NCBI GenBank assembly: GCA_934097085.1
Contig: CAKONK010000003.1
Span: 1-64,000 of the forward strand
DNA length: 64,000 nucleotides
Source of the DNA: an uncultured Bacilli bacterium
Lineage (GTDB): Bacteria; Bacillota_I; Bacilli_A; RF39; UBA660
Direction of reading: 5' to 3'
Below are positions 35,949 through 45,011 of the stretch, piece by piece. Made by a program: the position numbers and the translations under genes. The notes beneath the pieces are model-generated. The model saw only the letters and a list, made by a program, of their open reading frames with translations. It was not told the origin of the DNA and did not search any database. How positions within the stretch are numbered: the first letter of the stretch is position 1; every line of letters begins with the position of its first letter.

Positions 35949-36557
35949 TTATTTTGATTTTTTATCATTTTTAGGAATAACAAATTCTCTAGTATTATAA
36001 TAATATTGACATCCACTTATTACACTGAATATTGTTGCTACAATTAAGCATATTTTTGCAAGTGGGAAGTGAAAAAACTCACAAGGAAAATTACTAAAGA
36101 AAGTTAGTGTTAATCCAACCATCATAAAGGCAGTTTTAATTTTTCCCATTGAGGAAGCCGCTACTACTTTACCTTTATTTCCAGAAATCATTTTACAAGT
36201 ATCAGTAATAATATCACGAGTAATAATAACAACTGGTACTACCAAAGGAATCACTCTATCATATGCAAGAATAATAAGTACACCATTTACTAAGATTTTA
36301 TCAGCAATAGCATCAGCCATCTTACCAAAATCAGTAACCATATTATATTTTCTTGCTATATGTCCATCAAGTTTATCTGTAAGTGAAGCAATTAAAAATA
36401 AAGTTCCTGCAATAATATATTTTAAATTAAATGTAACTCCATGATATAAATATACTGGCCATGAAAAGCCTAAAGCATGCCATGGTATACATAACATAAT
36501 AAGTATAATAAATGCTAAAACAATTCTTGAAATTGTAAGTTTATTTGGTAAATTCAT
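35949..36557 (-). CDS. pgsA: CDP-diacylglycerol-glycerol-3-phosphate 3-phosphatidyltransferase
   Basis: 202 residues, AAGGAG six nt before ATG. The CDP-alcohol phosphotransferase motif is complete: DKLDGHIARKYNMVTDFGKMADAIAD (about residues 61-86). Four to five membrane helices surround it. It makes phosphatidylglycerol phosphate, the first committed step to phosphatidylglycerol and cardiolipin. It lies 3 nt after the RodZ/YmfM-like gene, the order seen in Bacillus (ymfM-pgsA). Confidence 0.93.
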   Translation of the reverse strand: MNLPNKLTISRIVLAFIILIMLCIPWHALGFSWPVYLYHGVTFNLKYIIAGTLFLIASLTDKLDGHIARKYNMVTDFGKMADAIADKILVNGVLIILAYDRVIPLVVPVVIITRDIITDTCKMISGNKGKVVAASSMGKIKTAFMMVGLTLTFFSNFPCEFFHFPLAKICLIVATIFSVISGCQYYYNTREFVIPKNDKKSK

Positions 36558-36560
36558 TTC

Positions 36561-37028
36561 CTACTCCTTATAACTTATCTCACTAGCAACTCTAGTGTTA
36601 ACAGTAATTTGTTTTACAGCCCAGAAAACTGCAAAAACTGCTAAAATAACAATTAATACATATACAAGTACATATAAAACATTATTTGGTTTCTTTTCAT
36701 GTCTTGTATATGGTGAAAATACTTTTTCTTCATTACCTTTAGTATTTTCCTCGATTTCCTTTTCAATATCTTTTACAGGTATTTTTGATGTTGTTTCAAA
36801 AACATATTCATTAAACTCATCTACTATTTTATCAGCATCAAGTCCCAAATATTTAGCATAATTACTAATATATTTTTTTAATGCAAATATGTCTTGAAAT
36901 GCACCAGTTTTACCATCTTCGATATTTTCAAGAATTACTTTTTCAAGATTAAGATCACTACTTACTTCCTCAAGGGAAAGACCAGCAGCCTCTCTAGTAT
37001 CTAGAAAAAGACTTCCAATATCTTTCAA
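36561..37028 (-). CDS. RodZ/YmfM-like membrane helix-turn-helix protein
   Basis: 155 residues from TTG 37028, eight nt after AAGGAG. A longer frame to 37106 would translate the end of the RNase P RNA and is wrong. Residues about 3-70 form a RodZ-type helix-turn-helix (TREAAGLSLEEVSSDLNLE), then an acidic linker and one membrane helix (NVLYVLVYVLIVILAVFAVFW). RodZ-like proteins link MreB to the wall-synthesis machinery. Shorter than full RodZ, lacking the external beta domain. Operon with pgsA. Confidence 0.82.
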   Translation of the reverse strand: MKDIGSLFLDTREAAGLSLEEVSSDLNLEKVILENIEDGKTGAFQDIFALKKYISNYAKYLGLDADKIVDEFNEYVFETTSKIPVKDIEKEIEENTKGNEEKVFSPYTRHEKKPNNVLYVLVYVLIVILAVFAVFWAVKQITVNTRVASEISYKE

Positions 37029-37057
37029 ACTAAATCTCTCCTTAATTAAAAAATAAA

Positions 37058-37405
37058 AATAATATCTTAATAAGCCATGTTCTGTACCATTACTGGTGAC
37101 AAACATTTATCTATGTACAAAGTACATCCAGTCTTAGGTTCGTTTTCCCTTGACCAGCTCCCCTACCAAAATTTGGGTTTCTCACTCGCGGGGTTTACCA
37201 CGTTCCACTTCTTTTATTTCTAAAAGACTCGTCTCTTTGGCACTTTTATACCTAATCATTTCATTTTCAGAAATTTTCGGAGCCGTTAGCATATGCTACC
37301 TTAAGTTATTTATTCCTTAAGCACGAACATATTATCCATCACAGGATAAGTGAGCATGGACTTTCCTCAATAAAACTAAAAGTCTTACAGCGTTTGTCTA
37401 AAGAT
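37058..37405 (-). ncRNA. rnpB: RNase P RNA, B type
   Basis: On the minus strand the hallmarks occur in order: GAGGAAAGTCCATGCTCAC, then GTTCGTGC, AAGTGCCA, GTGGAACGTGGTAAACCCC, GAGAAACCCAAATTTTGGT and finally TACAGAACATGGCTTA. P1 is an 11-bp perfect pairing of 37058-37068 with 37401-37411. The 5' side of P1 overlaps the gpsB stop codon and the 3' side ends about 30 nt before the TTG of the RodZ-like gene. B-type features agree with a Bacilli origin. Length about 348 nt is a little short for the type. Confidence 0.95.
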
Positions 37406-37406
37406 A

Positions 37407-37733
37407 TTATTCATTTCTTCCATAAACAATTTTTTCTAAGTTACTTATTCTTTTTAATAAATCAATGTTAGTAACTTGTTTGTTAGAACTATCTTCTTGC
37501 GTTTCAAGTTTTTCTTTTAACGCACGAATTTCTTGTTTAAGTGTATAATTATCAGATGTTAAATCATTAATTTGACCTTTAAGATTCTTAATAATATTAT
37601 TATACTCAGTATAATCTCTTATGATCATATCAAGATATTTATCAACCTCTTGAGGCCTATATCCTCTTGCATCAATTTTGAAATCATGCTCTAGTATCTC
37701 CCCTGGTGTTAAATAAATCTTTTCATTATACAT
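37407..37733 (-). CDS. gpsB: Cell-division protein GpsB
   Basis: 108 residues from ATG 37733, with GGAAGG seven nt upstream; the ATG six codons earlier lies before that site. The start YLTPGEILEHDFKIDARGYRPQEVDKYLDMI is the DivIVA/GpsB lipid- and PBP-binding domain, followed by a coiled coil (to about 85) and a short trimerising end. GpsB brings the class A penicillin-binding protein to the division site; ponA lies just across rnpB in this window. Confidence 0.93.
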   Translation of the reverse strand: MYNEKIYLTPGEILEHDFKIDARGYRPQEVDKYLDMIIRDYTEYNNIIKNLKGQINDLTSDNYTLKQEIRALKEKLETQEDSSNKQVTNIDLLKRISNLEKIVYGRNE

Positions 37734-37982
37734 TTTTACACCTTCCAACATAAAAATTATAGCAAATTTATTACTTATTTGTCAATATCCGTAAGGCTTT
37801 CATATTTTATCAAAAGTTTAGCATAATTAGTATCATCAATTAATTTACTTATAATAAAATCTATATCCATTAGTATCACCATTATTATAATATGATAAAA
37901 GAAAAATGTTATCAACAACTTCGACAAAACATGTCATTTATTTTATAAAAAAAGTATGCTATAATTAAAATGGTGAATATAA

Positions 37983-38534
37983 ATGAATTATCCAGGGACA
38001 ATTAAAAAGACCTATAAAAAACAAATTAATTATGGCAACCGTGGTATGGATTTAGAAAATTTTATTAACCAAACCAACGAGTACTACTTAGAAAAGGATA
38101 TTGCAGTAATCTATAAAAAACCTACACCTATTCAAGTAGTAAAATATAATTATGATAACAAAAGAATAACTGATGCCTTTTATTTAACTCAATCTACCTT
38201 AGATTATAATGGAGTTTATAAAGGTTACTACATAGAATTTGATGCTAAAAATACTAATAAAAATTTTTTACCACTTAATAATATAGCAGAGCATCAAATT
38301 AAACATATGAAAAATATTGTAAAACACAAAGGAATATGCTTTTTACTTATTGCAATTAATAGTGAATATTATGCTTTACCAGCAAAAAAGATATTTAATT
38401 TTATTGATAAAAAAGAAAGAAAAAGTATTCCCTATGATTTTATAAAAGAAAATGGTTATAAACTTGATTATAATTATTTAAAAGGAATAGATTATATAAA
38501 AGCCGTTGATTTAATGATAAAGGAGAATGTATGA
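37983..38534 (+). CDS. recU: Holliday-junction resolvase RecU
   Basis: 183 residues, GGTGA eight nt before ATG. RecU motifs present: NRGMDLENFINQTN, then KTPTP-like KKPTPIQVVKY, and the catalytic block YYIEFDAKNTNKNFLPLNNIAEHQIKHM (the D..E.K fold). It cleaves Holliday junctions in recombination repair. Ends at TGA overlapping the ponA ATG by 4 nt, the conserved recU-ponA operon of Firmicutes. Confidence 0.95.
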   Translation: MNYPGTIKKTYKKQINYGNRGMDLENFINQTNEYYLEKDIAVIYKKPTPIQVVKYNYDNKRITDAFYLTQSTLDYNGVYKGYYIEFDAKNTNKNFLPLNNIAEHQIKHMKNIVKHKGICFLLIAINSEYYALPAKKIFNFIDKKERKSIPYDFIKENGYKLDYNYLKGIDYIKAVDLMIKENV

Positions 38535-41161
38535 GAAAATTAAAAATTCAAAGAAAATTAAAGAATTTTAATAGTAATGTAAAAACAAAAATTAATAATG
38601 AAATAAAAAGAAAAGGAAAAAAAGGATTTATTTGGGAAATAATATTTAGTTTTTTAATATTTTGTGCAAGTGCTGTTTTAATATTTGTACTTTATATTAT
38701 AATTAGTGCTCCAAACTTTGAAAAAGATAAACTATATAAAAAGGAAGCCACTGTTATTTATGATAAAAATGGAATTGAATTTGCAAGAGTTGGACAAGAA
38801 GACCGTGAACTTATTGAATATAAAGATCTTCCTCAGGTATATATAGATGCTTTAATAGCTACTGAAGACTCAAGATTTTTCCAACATAATGGTCTTGATA
38901 TTGCCAGATTTTTAAAAGCATCAGTAGGACAGCTCGTTTCCTCAAAAGCGGGTGGTGCTTCAACTATTACAATGCAACTTGTTAAAAAGACTTATACAAA
39001 TGGAGCATCCGAAGGTATAGCGGGTATTGTTCGTAAATTTACCGATATATATATGGCTGTATTTAAAATAGAAAGTTCATATACTAAAGAAGAAATACTA
39101 GAATTTTATTCAAACTCATTATGGTATGCTAACGGAAGAAGTATTAATACTACAGGTATCTATGGAATAGAGCAAGCAAGTCAACATTTTTTTGGTAAAA
39201 GTGTTAGAGATTTAAACCTTGCTGAGGCATCATTAATTGTTGGAATGTATCAAAATCCAAGATTATATAATCCATACAATAACCCTGTTGGTTGTCGAAA
39301 TAGACAAAAAATAGTTTTAAAATTAATGGTTAATCATGGATATATTACTGAAGAAGAAATGAATGCTGTACTTGAAATACCAATTGAAAGTATGGTTGCA
39401 GATGATAGTGATGCTGTATCTACTAACGATTATCAAGCAATAATTGACCATGTAATTGATGAAGTGTATGAAAAAACTAAAAAAGATGCTAGACAAGTAC
39501 CTATGAAAATTTATACTACATTTGATTTAAAAGTACAAGATGTTCTTGTTAAACTTGAAAAAGGTGAATTATTTAAATACTATAATGATTATGACCAAGA
39601 AGGAACTGCAATTACATCAATCGAGGATGGTTCGATAATTGCTCTTTCTGGAGGTAGAAAATATGGTGCAAGAGGATTAAATCGTGCAACTGATATTAAT
39701 CGTCAACCGGGTTCTACTGCAAAACCATTATTTGATTATGCACCTTATATTGAATATCTAAATGGTTCTCCAGGAGATTATTTCTTCGATGAACCTTATG
39801 CATATTCAACAGGTCAATCAATTAATGATGCCGATAGAAAATATCAAGGTATGATTACATTAAGAAAAGGGCTTATTGGTTCAAGAAACGTAACTGCCTT
39901 ACAAGCATTTCAAAAAGTAGCTGCTAAAGATCAAAGTTTAATTGAAAATTTTGTTCATAGCGTAGGAATTAATTATGGTTCTGCATTATATGAATCTGCC
40001 TCAATTGGTGGTTTCAATGGTACTAACCCACTTGAAATGAGTGCTGCTTATGCTGTATTTGGCAGAGGTGGTTATTACATTAAACCTTATTCATTTACAA
40101 AAGTTATTTTCGAAGATGGAACAACATATGAAAATAAATATACAAAAGAAAAAGTTATTAGTGAAGAAACATCATATATGATTACTAATGTTTTAGTAGA
40201 CACAGTTAGAGATAGTTGGTCTGGTTCAATAAAAATAAGTGGTACTGAAGTTGCTGGTAAAACAGGTACAACAAACCTTGATACAGCAACACAAAAAGCA
40301 CAAAATTTACCTGCAGATTTAATTCCAGACTCTTGGAACATTACATATAATCCAGAATATTCAATTGCTTTATGGTATGGATATGATAGACATAGAACTG
40401 ATTATTATATGAATACTAATACTGGATGGACTGCAAGAAGTAGAATAATGGAAGCTCTTGCAAGAAATATTTATAGCACGAATAAAACATTTAAAAGGCC
40501 TTCGGGTGTAATAAGTGTTGAAGTTGAAAAAGAAACAGTACCTTTAATGTTAGCAAGTGAATATACTCCTGAAGATATGAGAATGACTGAACTATTTAAG
40601 GAGGGAACAGAACCTACTGAAACATCAACAAGATACCAAAAACTTGAATCTCCTACAGGAGGAAAAGCAAGTTATAATGGTAATGAGGTAACACTTTCTT
40701 GGACAGGTATTAAAACACCAGATGCAATAAATAGTACATATTTACAAAATTATTTTAACGATAATTATGCTGCATTTGCTACAAAATACTATGAAAAAAG
40801 AATTGAATATAATAATAATTATATTGGTAAACAAGGTTATGAGGTTTATATGCAAAATGAAGATGGTTCTTTAAAAGAATTAACCTTCACTGAAGGAACA
40901 AGTTATAAACAAACTATCGAAGGTGGAAAATCATATAAATTTATTATTAAATCAAGTTATTCAATCTTTAAGGCAAATCAATCAGATGGCTTAATTATTA
41001 ATGTTAATACAAAAACTGATACAACTATTGATGATATAATTAACCCAGATAAAGATAAAGATAAAGATAAAGATAAAGATAAGGATAAAGATAAAGATAA
41101 AGATAAAGATAAGGATAAAGATAAAAATAAAGATAAAAATAAAGATACTGGATTAAACTAA
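38531..41161 (+). CDS. ponA: Class A penicillin-binding protein 1
   Basis: 876 residues. A cytosolic Lys-rich tail and one membrane helix (about 35-60) precede the glycosyltransferase domain (ALIATEDSRFFQHNGLD, then KAGGASTITMQLVKK). The transpeptidase domain follows with SxxK (GSTAKPL), SRN (GSRNVTAL) and KTGTT. A fibronectin-like carboxyl module then ends in about 17 KD repeats. It polymerises and cross-links peptidoglycan outside the membrane. Coupled to recU by a 4-nt overlap. The KD tail is coded by a (GATAAA)n microsatellite, so its length may vary. Confidence 0.95.
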   Translation: MRKLKIQRKLKNFNSNVKTKINNEIKRKGKKGFIWEIIFSFLIFCASAVLIFVLYIIISAPNFEKDKLYKKEATVIYDKNGIEFARVGQEDRELIEYKDLPQVYIDALIATEDSRFFQHNGLDIARFLKASVGQLVSSKAGGASTITMQLVKKTYTNGASEGIAGIVRKFTDIYMAVFKIESSYTKEEILEFYSNSLWYANGRSINTTGIYGIEQASQHFFGKSVRDLNLAEASLIVGMYQNPRLYNPYNNPVGCRNRQKIVLKLMVNHGYITEEEMNAVLEIPIESMVADDSDAVSTNDYQAIIDHVIDEVYEKTKKDARQVPMKIYTTFDLKVQDVLVKLEKGELFKYYNDYDQEGTAITSIEDGSIIALSGGRKYGARGLNRATDINRQPGSTAKPLFDYAPYIEYLNGSPGDYFFDEPYAYSTGQSINDADRKYQGMITLRKGLIGSRNVTALQAFQKVAAKDQSLIENFVHSVGINYGSALYESASIGGFNGTNPLEMSAAYAVFGRGGYYIKPYSFTKVIFEDGTTYENKYTKEKVISEETSYMITNVLVDTVRDSWSGSIKISGTEVAGKTGTTNLDTATQKAQNLPADLIPDSWNITYNPEYSIALWYGYDRHRTDYYMNTNTGWTARSRIMEALARNIYSTNKTFKRPSGVISVEVEKETVPLMLASEYTPEDMRMTELFKEGTEPTETSTRYQKLESPTGGKASYNGNEVTLSWTGIKTPDAINSTYLQNYFNDNYAAFATKYYEKRIEYNNNYIGKQGYEVYMQNEDGSLKELTFTEGTSYKQTIEGGKSYKFIIKSSYSIFKANQSDGLIINVNTKTDTTIDDIINPDKDKDKDKDKDKDKDKDKDKDKDKDKNKDKNKDTGLN
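41047..41146 (+). repeat. Hexanucleotide (GATAAA)n microsatellite in ponA
   Basis: About 16 units of GATAAA, three with one substitution (GATAAG) and the last ones AATAAA, coding alternating Lys-Asp. As a 6-bp unit, slippage changes length but not frame. Confidence 0.9.
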
Positions 41162-41191
41162 AAACAAGGATTAAATTTTCCTTGTTTTTTT
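41161..41191. terminator. Bidirectional terminator between ponA and nth
   Basis: AACAAGGA, an ATTAAATT loop, TCCTTGTT and TTTTT. It serves ponA on plus, and overlaps the nth stop codon on minus. Confidence 0.8.
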
Positions 41192-41788
41192 ATATTTGCA
41201 ATCCATTTTACAACTGTCACATAATGGATTTTTTGCTTTACAATAATATCTACCAAATAAAAGTAATTGATGATTAATTTTATTATATTCGCTTTTATCA
41301 AATATTTTAGATAACTTTTTCTCTATTTTTAAAACATCATCATTTTTACTGGCTAGTCCAAGTCTTTTTGAAACTCTTTCTACATGAGTATCTACCGCCA
41401 TTGTAGGAATATCAAATAGTTCTGATAAAACAACATTCGTAGTCTTTCTACCTACACCTGGCATTTGTTCTAACTCTTTTCTATTACTTGGAACTATTCC
41501 ATTATATTTTGTTAATAAAATGTTACTAATTTCTTTAATGTATAATGCTTTCTTATGATAAGAACCTAAAGGTTTAATAATATCTTCGATTATTTTTACA
41601 TCTAAAGAAGCTATTTCATTTAAATTATATTTATATAACTCTTTAGTTACTTCATTAACTCTTTTATCAGTTGTTTGAGCAGAAAGCATCACAGATATTA
41701 AAAGTTCATAATCTTTATTATAATCTAGTTCACACTTAGGATTAGGTATATAATAATCTAAATTTTCTCTTAAATTAGTTATCATCAT
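41171..41788 (-). CDS. nth: Endonuclease III
   Basis: 205 residues. Helix-hairpin-helix LEQMPGVGRKTTNVVLSE with catalytic Lys, the catalytic Asp in TMAVDTHVERVSKRLG, and the 4Fe-4S cluster cysteines (CKAKNPLCDSCKMDCKYK) are all there. It removes oxidised pyrimidines and nicks the abasic site. Start overlaps the dnaD end by 14 nt. The dnaD-nth order is conserved in Bacilli. Confidence 0.95.
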   Translation of the reverse strand: MMITNLRENLDYYIPNPKCELDYNKDYELLISVMLSAQTTDKRVNEVTKELYKYNLNEIASLDVKIIEDIIKPLGSYHKKALYIKEISNILLTKYNGIVPSNRKELEQMPGVGRKTTNVVLSELFDIPTMAVDTHVERVSKRLGLASKNDDVLKIEKKLSKIFDKSEYNKINHQLLLFGRYYCKAKNPLCDSCKMDCKYKKTRKI

Positions 41789-42413
41789 CTAACCAATTAT
41801 ATTCAAAAACACTTGTTTCAAAGTTTTTTGCTTCCTTATTTATTTTATTTTCATTTTTAAATACTTTTTCTAATTCTTCCTTACCCTTATATCCCTTTTT
41901 ATTCCATTCAAATAATATTTTATCTATATATCTAAGTGATGGGGCATCATTTTTAATTGCTTCATCTAAAGCTTCGAGAATAAGAGATTCACTAAAACCT
42001 TTTGAAAGCCAAGCATTAATTATTTCATAGTCCATCCCTGATAAACCTTTACCAAACTTTTCTTGAAATTTAAAGAAAATACTATTTTCATTCTTTTCCT
42101 CTTTTTCTAAATCAATAGTTTCTTTTAAATTATTATAAAAATTTTCTAATGATACTTTATCAATAACTTTTCCACCTTCATTTTTAATTTGATTTAATTT
42201 AATTAATTTTTTTGTAAGTAAACTATTAAAGGCTATTAAAGTATCATTTTCAGATAAACAAGTTGCTTTAGATATTTTTTTTACATCAAAAGTTAAATCA
42301 TAATCATTATCAAAGTACATTAATACAATAAACTCTTTTAAAGTTAAATTATATTTTAATGCTTCCTTTAGAAAAAGGGTTTCAATTATAAATTTTTTGT
42401 TGTCTTTATTCAT
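41775..42413 (-). CDS. dnaD: DnaD-family replication initiation protein
   Basis: 212 residues. The amino half is a winged helix (TLKEFIVLMYFDNDYDLTFDVKKISKATCLS). The carboxyl half is the DnaD/DnaB domain (FEKFGKGLSGMDYEIINAWLSKGFSESLILEALDEAI), with YIDKILFEWNKKG near the end, which binds DNA. It remodels DNA and helps load the helicase at origins. Overlaps cca by 8 nt and nth by 14 nt. Confidence 0.93.
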   Translation of the reverse strand: MNKDNKKFIIETLFLKEALKYNLTLKEFIVLMYFDNDYDLTFDVKKISKATCLSENDTLIAFNSLLTKKLIKLNQIKNEGGKVIDKVSLENFYNNLKETIDLEKEEKNENSIFFKFQEKFGKGLSGMDYEIINAWLSKGFSESLILEALDEAIKNDAPSLRYIDKILFEWNKKGYKGKEELEKVFKNENKINKEAKNFETSVFEYNWLDDDN

Positions 42414-43494
42414 TTTTGTACCTACCTAATATATATTTTTTAATTTCATTTTTCTTATTTTTTAAATTCTTTTTTAAAATTTCAATTTTAACATCATTTA
42501 TTATTTCACTAACCTTTTTTGAGGGTTCAAGATTTAAAAGCATCATTACTTCTTTACCAGTTATATCAATATCTTTCATACTTTTTATAGGAAGACTTTT
42601 ATAAATTTTGTTGATAGTTTGTTTATTTATATGTAAAACATCTCCGGCTACATAAGAAAGATATAATCCATAATTAAATAATGTAAAGTTATTAATTCTA
42701 TTTTGATTTATTATTTCCTTTATCTTAGCAATATTATCTTTTTCCTCTTTAGTATATTCAATTTGTTTTATCTCTATTTGCGAAAGCATACCTAAAATAT
42801 CCACAGTAAAAGTTATATCTTCATTATATTTAAGTCCTATGACTTCACTTATTTTTGTATTATCTAAAAGATTTAAACCTTTTTTAAAATTTTTATTTGA
42901 TAATATTTTAATTAATTCATCTTTAATTCTTTTAGGGCTTAAAGTACTAACTTTTTCATGATTATTTAGAATTGCATTATAAGTATTTTCTTCGATATCA
43001 AAATCTAATATACTTGCAAATCTTATTGCCCTAAGCATTCTAAGGGGATCTTCAGTAAATTTATCATTAGCATTACCAAGTGATCTTATAATACCTTTCT
43101 TTAGGTCTTCCTTGCCATTTAATAAATCTAATATTTTATCATTTTTATCTAAACATATTGAATTTATAGTAAAATCTCTTCGATTAATGTCCTCGAGTAA
43201 ATTACTAACATATTCTATTTCAATAGGCTTTCTATTATCATATTTTTTTTCTTTTCTATATGTTGTTATATCAATGTTGTATTTTTTAATTTTCATATTA
43301 AGTCCACCATAATTATTAAGATTTTGTTTCACATTAAATAAATGAATTAAATCTTTAGGTTTAGCATTTGTACATATATCAACATCATAAGAGTTTTTTT
43401 TAAGTAAATAATCACGAACAAAACCACCTACTATATAGGCTTCATATCCTTCACTTTCAATTTTTTTTAGAATATTTTTTATAATTTTATCCAT
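42406..43494 (-). CDS. cca: CCA tRNA nucleotidyltransferase / poly(A) polymerase family
   Basis: 362 residues, GGAG five nt before ATG. The head domain has VGGFVRDYLLKKNSYDVDICTNA (GG..RD with the DxD metal site) and RRDFTINSIC, with EDPLRMLRAIRFA further on. This is the class II family. It adds or repairs CCA on tRNAs. Both tRNAs in this window encode CCA, so repair would be its main duty for these. First gene of the cca-dnaD-nth operon. Confidence 0.9.
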   Translation of the reverse strand: MDKIIKNILKKIESEGYEAYIVGGFVRDYLLKKNSYDVDICTNAKPKDLIHLFNVKQNLNNYGGLNMKIKKYNIDITTYRKEKKYDNRKPIEIEYVSNLLEDINRRDFTINSICLDKNDKILDLLNGKEDLKKGIIRSLGNANDKFTEDPLRMLRAIRFASILDFDIEENTYNAILNNHEKVSTLSPKRIKDELIKILSNKNFKKGLNLLDNTKISEVIGLKYNEDITFTVDILGMLSQIEIKQIEYTKEEKDNIAKIKEIINQNRINNFTLFNYGLYLSYVAGDVLHINKQTINKIYKSLPIKSMKDIDITGKEVMMLLNLEPSKKVSEIINDVKIEILKKNLKNKKNEIKKYILGRYKNE

Positions 43495-43570
43495 AATCTC
43501 TCCGTAAATATTTTAACATAATTTTATATTAAAAAAAAGGACATATAGTCCTAGATTGTTTTAAAATAAA

Positions 43571-44266
43571 TTATTTCTTAATATCTTCATTATTTATACT
43601 ATCTTTAATAGATTCTGCTATTTTACCAACACTTTTAGCTATTGTTGGAGTTGCTTTATCTATCATTTCGTCTGCAATAGGCATAACCTGTTGTGCATGA
43701 AATGCTGTTATTTTTCTTTTATTTGCTATATAGAATAAATTAATAGATATTCCTAAAGTAATCAATAAAATCATAACTGCAGGCATAAATTCAAATGTAT
43801 TAAATATTAAATTTGAAGTTTTATCATTATCTTTTTGCTCTTCAACATTTTTTAATTCTTCTTTTAAAGTACAGTATTTAGAGGTTATTGCATTTGTTTT
43901 ATATTCATCAAAATCACAATGAGGAAAACTTGGATCAAGTGCATTAATAATTATATATAAATCATATGCTTCACCACTTTGGTAATCTGGACTATCTTTA
44001 AGTCCTTTTGCTTTCAATTCTTCTTTTTTAGTTTCAAGAATAGTTTTTTCTTCATCGATTTGAGAATTTAAACTATTTATTCTTTCTTGTTTTGTTTGCT
44101 CTGTAAATTCAGTATTATTTGTATTAGATTTTGATTTCATAAATGCTTTAGCAAATAAATACCCACTACCTAAAATACCCGCGACTAAAATAATTGTAGC
44201 AATAATTGTAATATTTCTTTTTACCTTTTTATACTTCTCTTCGCTTAAATATTCACTATTTCTCAT
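43571..44266 (-). CDS. Membrane protein with external coiled coil
   Basis: 231 residues from ATG 44266 after AAGGAG; the TTG two codons earlier is too close to that site. Two membrane helices (about 18-40 and 150-172) flank a Lys/Glu-rich region with a coiled coil (about 50-80). The carboxyl tail is cytosolic. No family recognised. Divergent from the small XRE regulator gene, which may control it. Confidence 0.65.
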   Translation of the reverse strand: MRNSEYLSEEKYKKVKRNITIIATIILVAGILGSGYLFAKAFMKSKSNTNNTEFTEQTKQERINSLNSQIDEEKTILETKKEELKAKGLKDSPDYQSGEAYDLYIIINALDPSFPHCDFDEYKTNAITSKYCTLKEELKNVEEQKDNDKTSNLIFNTFEFMPAVMILLITLGISINLFYIANKRKITAFHAQQVMPIADEMIDKATPTIAKSVGKIAESIKDSINNEDIKK

Positions 44267-44387
44267 AATCAAACTCCTTTCAATATCATTATAACATTTA
44301 AAATATAAATTTCAAACATAAAATTACCACTTTAAGTAAAAGTTATGTTAAATTTTTTGTTCCATAATATAACTAAAGGTGGTATTT

Positions 44388-44681
44388 ATGATAAATGATG
44401 AAAAACTAGATTTTAAAAGTATGCAAGTTTTAAGAGAAAGTAAAAAGATAACACAAGTTAAATTAAGTTTAATGGTAGGAGTTTCTCAACAAAGTATAAC
44501 ATACTATGAAAGCAATACTCGTATTCCCTCATTGCCTGTAGCATTTAGAATCGCAAAAGCACTTGGAACAAGTGTTGAAGGATTGGTTAATAGCAATGAC
44601 ATAATTGCTAAATATTATTCGTTATGTGAAGCTGATAAAGAAACTGTTAATAAAATAATTGAAACATTATATAATAAATAA
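44388..44681 (+). CDS. Small XRE-family regulator
   Basis: 97 residues from ATG 44388 with AAAGGTGG six nt upstream; the GTG three codons earlier overlaps that site. A Cro/CI helix-turn-helix (KITQVKLSLMVGVSQQSITYYESN) occupies residues about 15-65, with a short helical tail. Divergent from the membrane coiled-coil gene, so likely its regulator. Confidence 0.85.
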   Translation: MINDEKLDFKSMQVLRESKKITQVKLSLMVGVSQQSITYYESNTRIPSLPVAFRIAKALGTSVEGLVNSNDIIAKYYSLCEADKETVNKIIETLYNK

Positions 44682-44834
44682 ATTTTAAAGCAACTTTAAT
44701 CATATTTATTTTGACTTAATTAGAAAGGAAAATTAATTGCAAGTTTAAAATTACTTATACAAAATAAAACTACTTTCAGTTTAATTTGAAAGTAGTTTTA
44801 TTTATGATATATAATAATTGAAACAACATAGTAA

Positions 44835-44930
44835 TAGAAAAAATAACCCTTACGGATTACTTTTCTGCCTAAGGGATCCCGTACTTAACATACGGTTAGA
44901 ACATTCGCACATATAATGCTTGGTTCGATA
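44835..44930 (-). ncRNA. Unidentified structured RNA with terminator
   Basis: In the 44682-45011 gap the minus strand folds into three successive hairpins. GAA-CCAAG-CATT pairs with AATG-TTC (44900-44927); CCGTA-TGTTAAG-TACGG spans 44880-44896; CCCTTA..TAAGGG (44848-44876) is followed by TTATTTTTT, an intrinsic terminator. The GC content is well above the surroundings. It lies 80 nt downstream of the radical-SAM gene. I compared it from memory with SRP RNA, 6S RNA, tmRNA, T-box and common riboswitches and found no match. Confidence 0.55.
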
Positions 44931-45011
44931 CATCTTAAAGGTCTTCTAAAGATATTAGATCATTTCTTTTAGAATTTACAATTAATTCTTCAAAATTTTT
45001 TCTTTTTCCAA

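Noticed and set aside
37029..37106. Amino extension of the RodZ-like protein
   Set aside because: It would be translated from the 3' end of RNase P RNA; the TTG at 37028 has a proper ribosome site.
44835..44930. SRP RNA, 6S RNA or T-box
   Set aside because: Lacks the GGAAGCAG-type SRP loop, the T-box GGTGG motif and a 6S long bulged stem.
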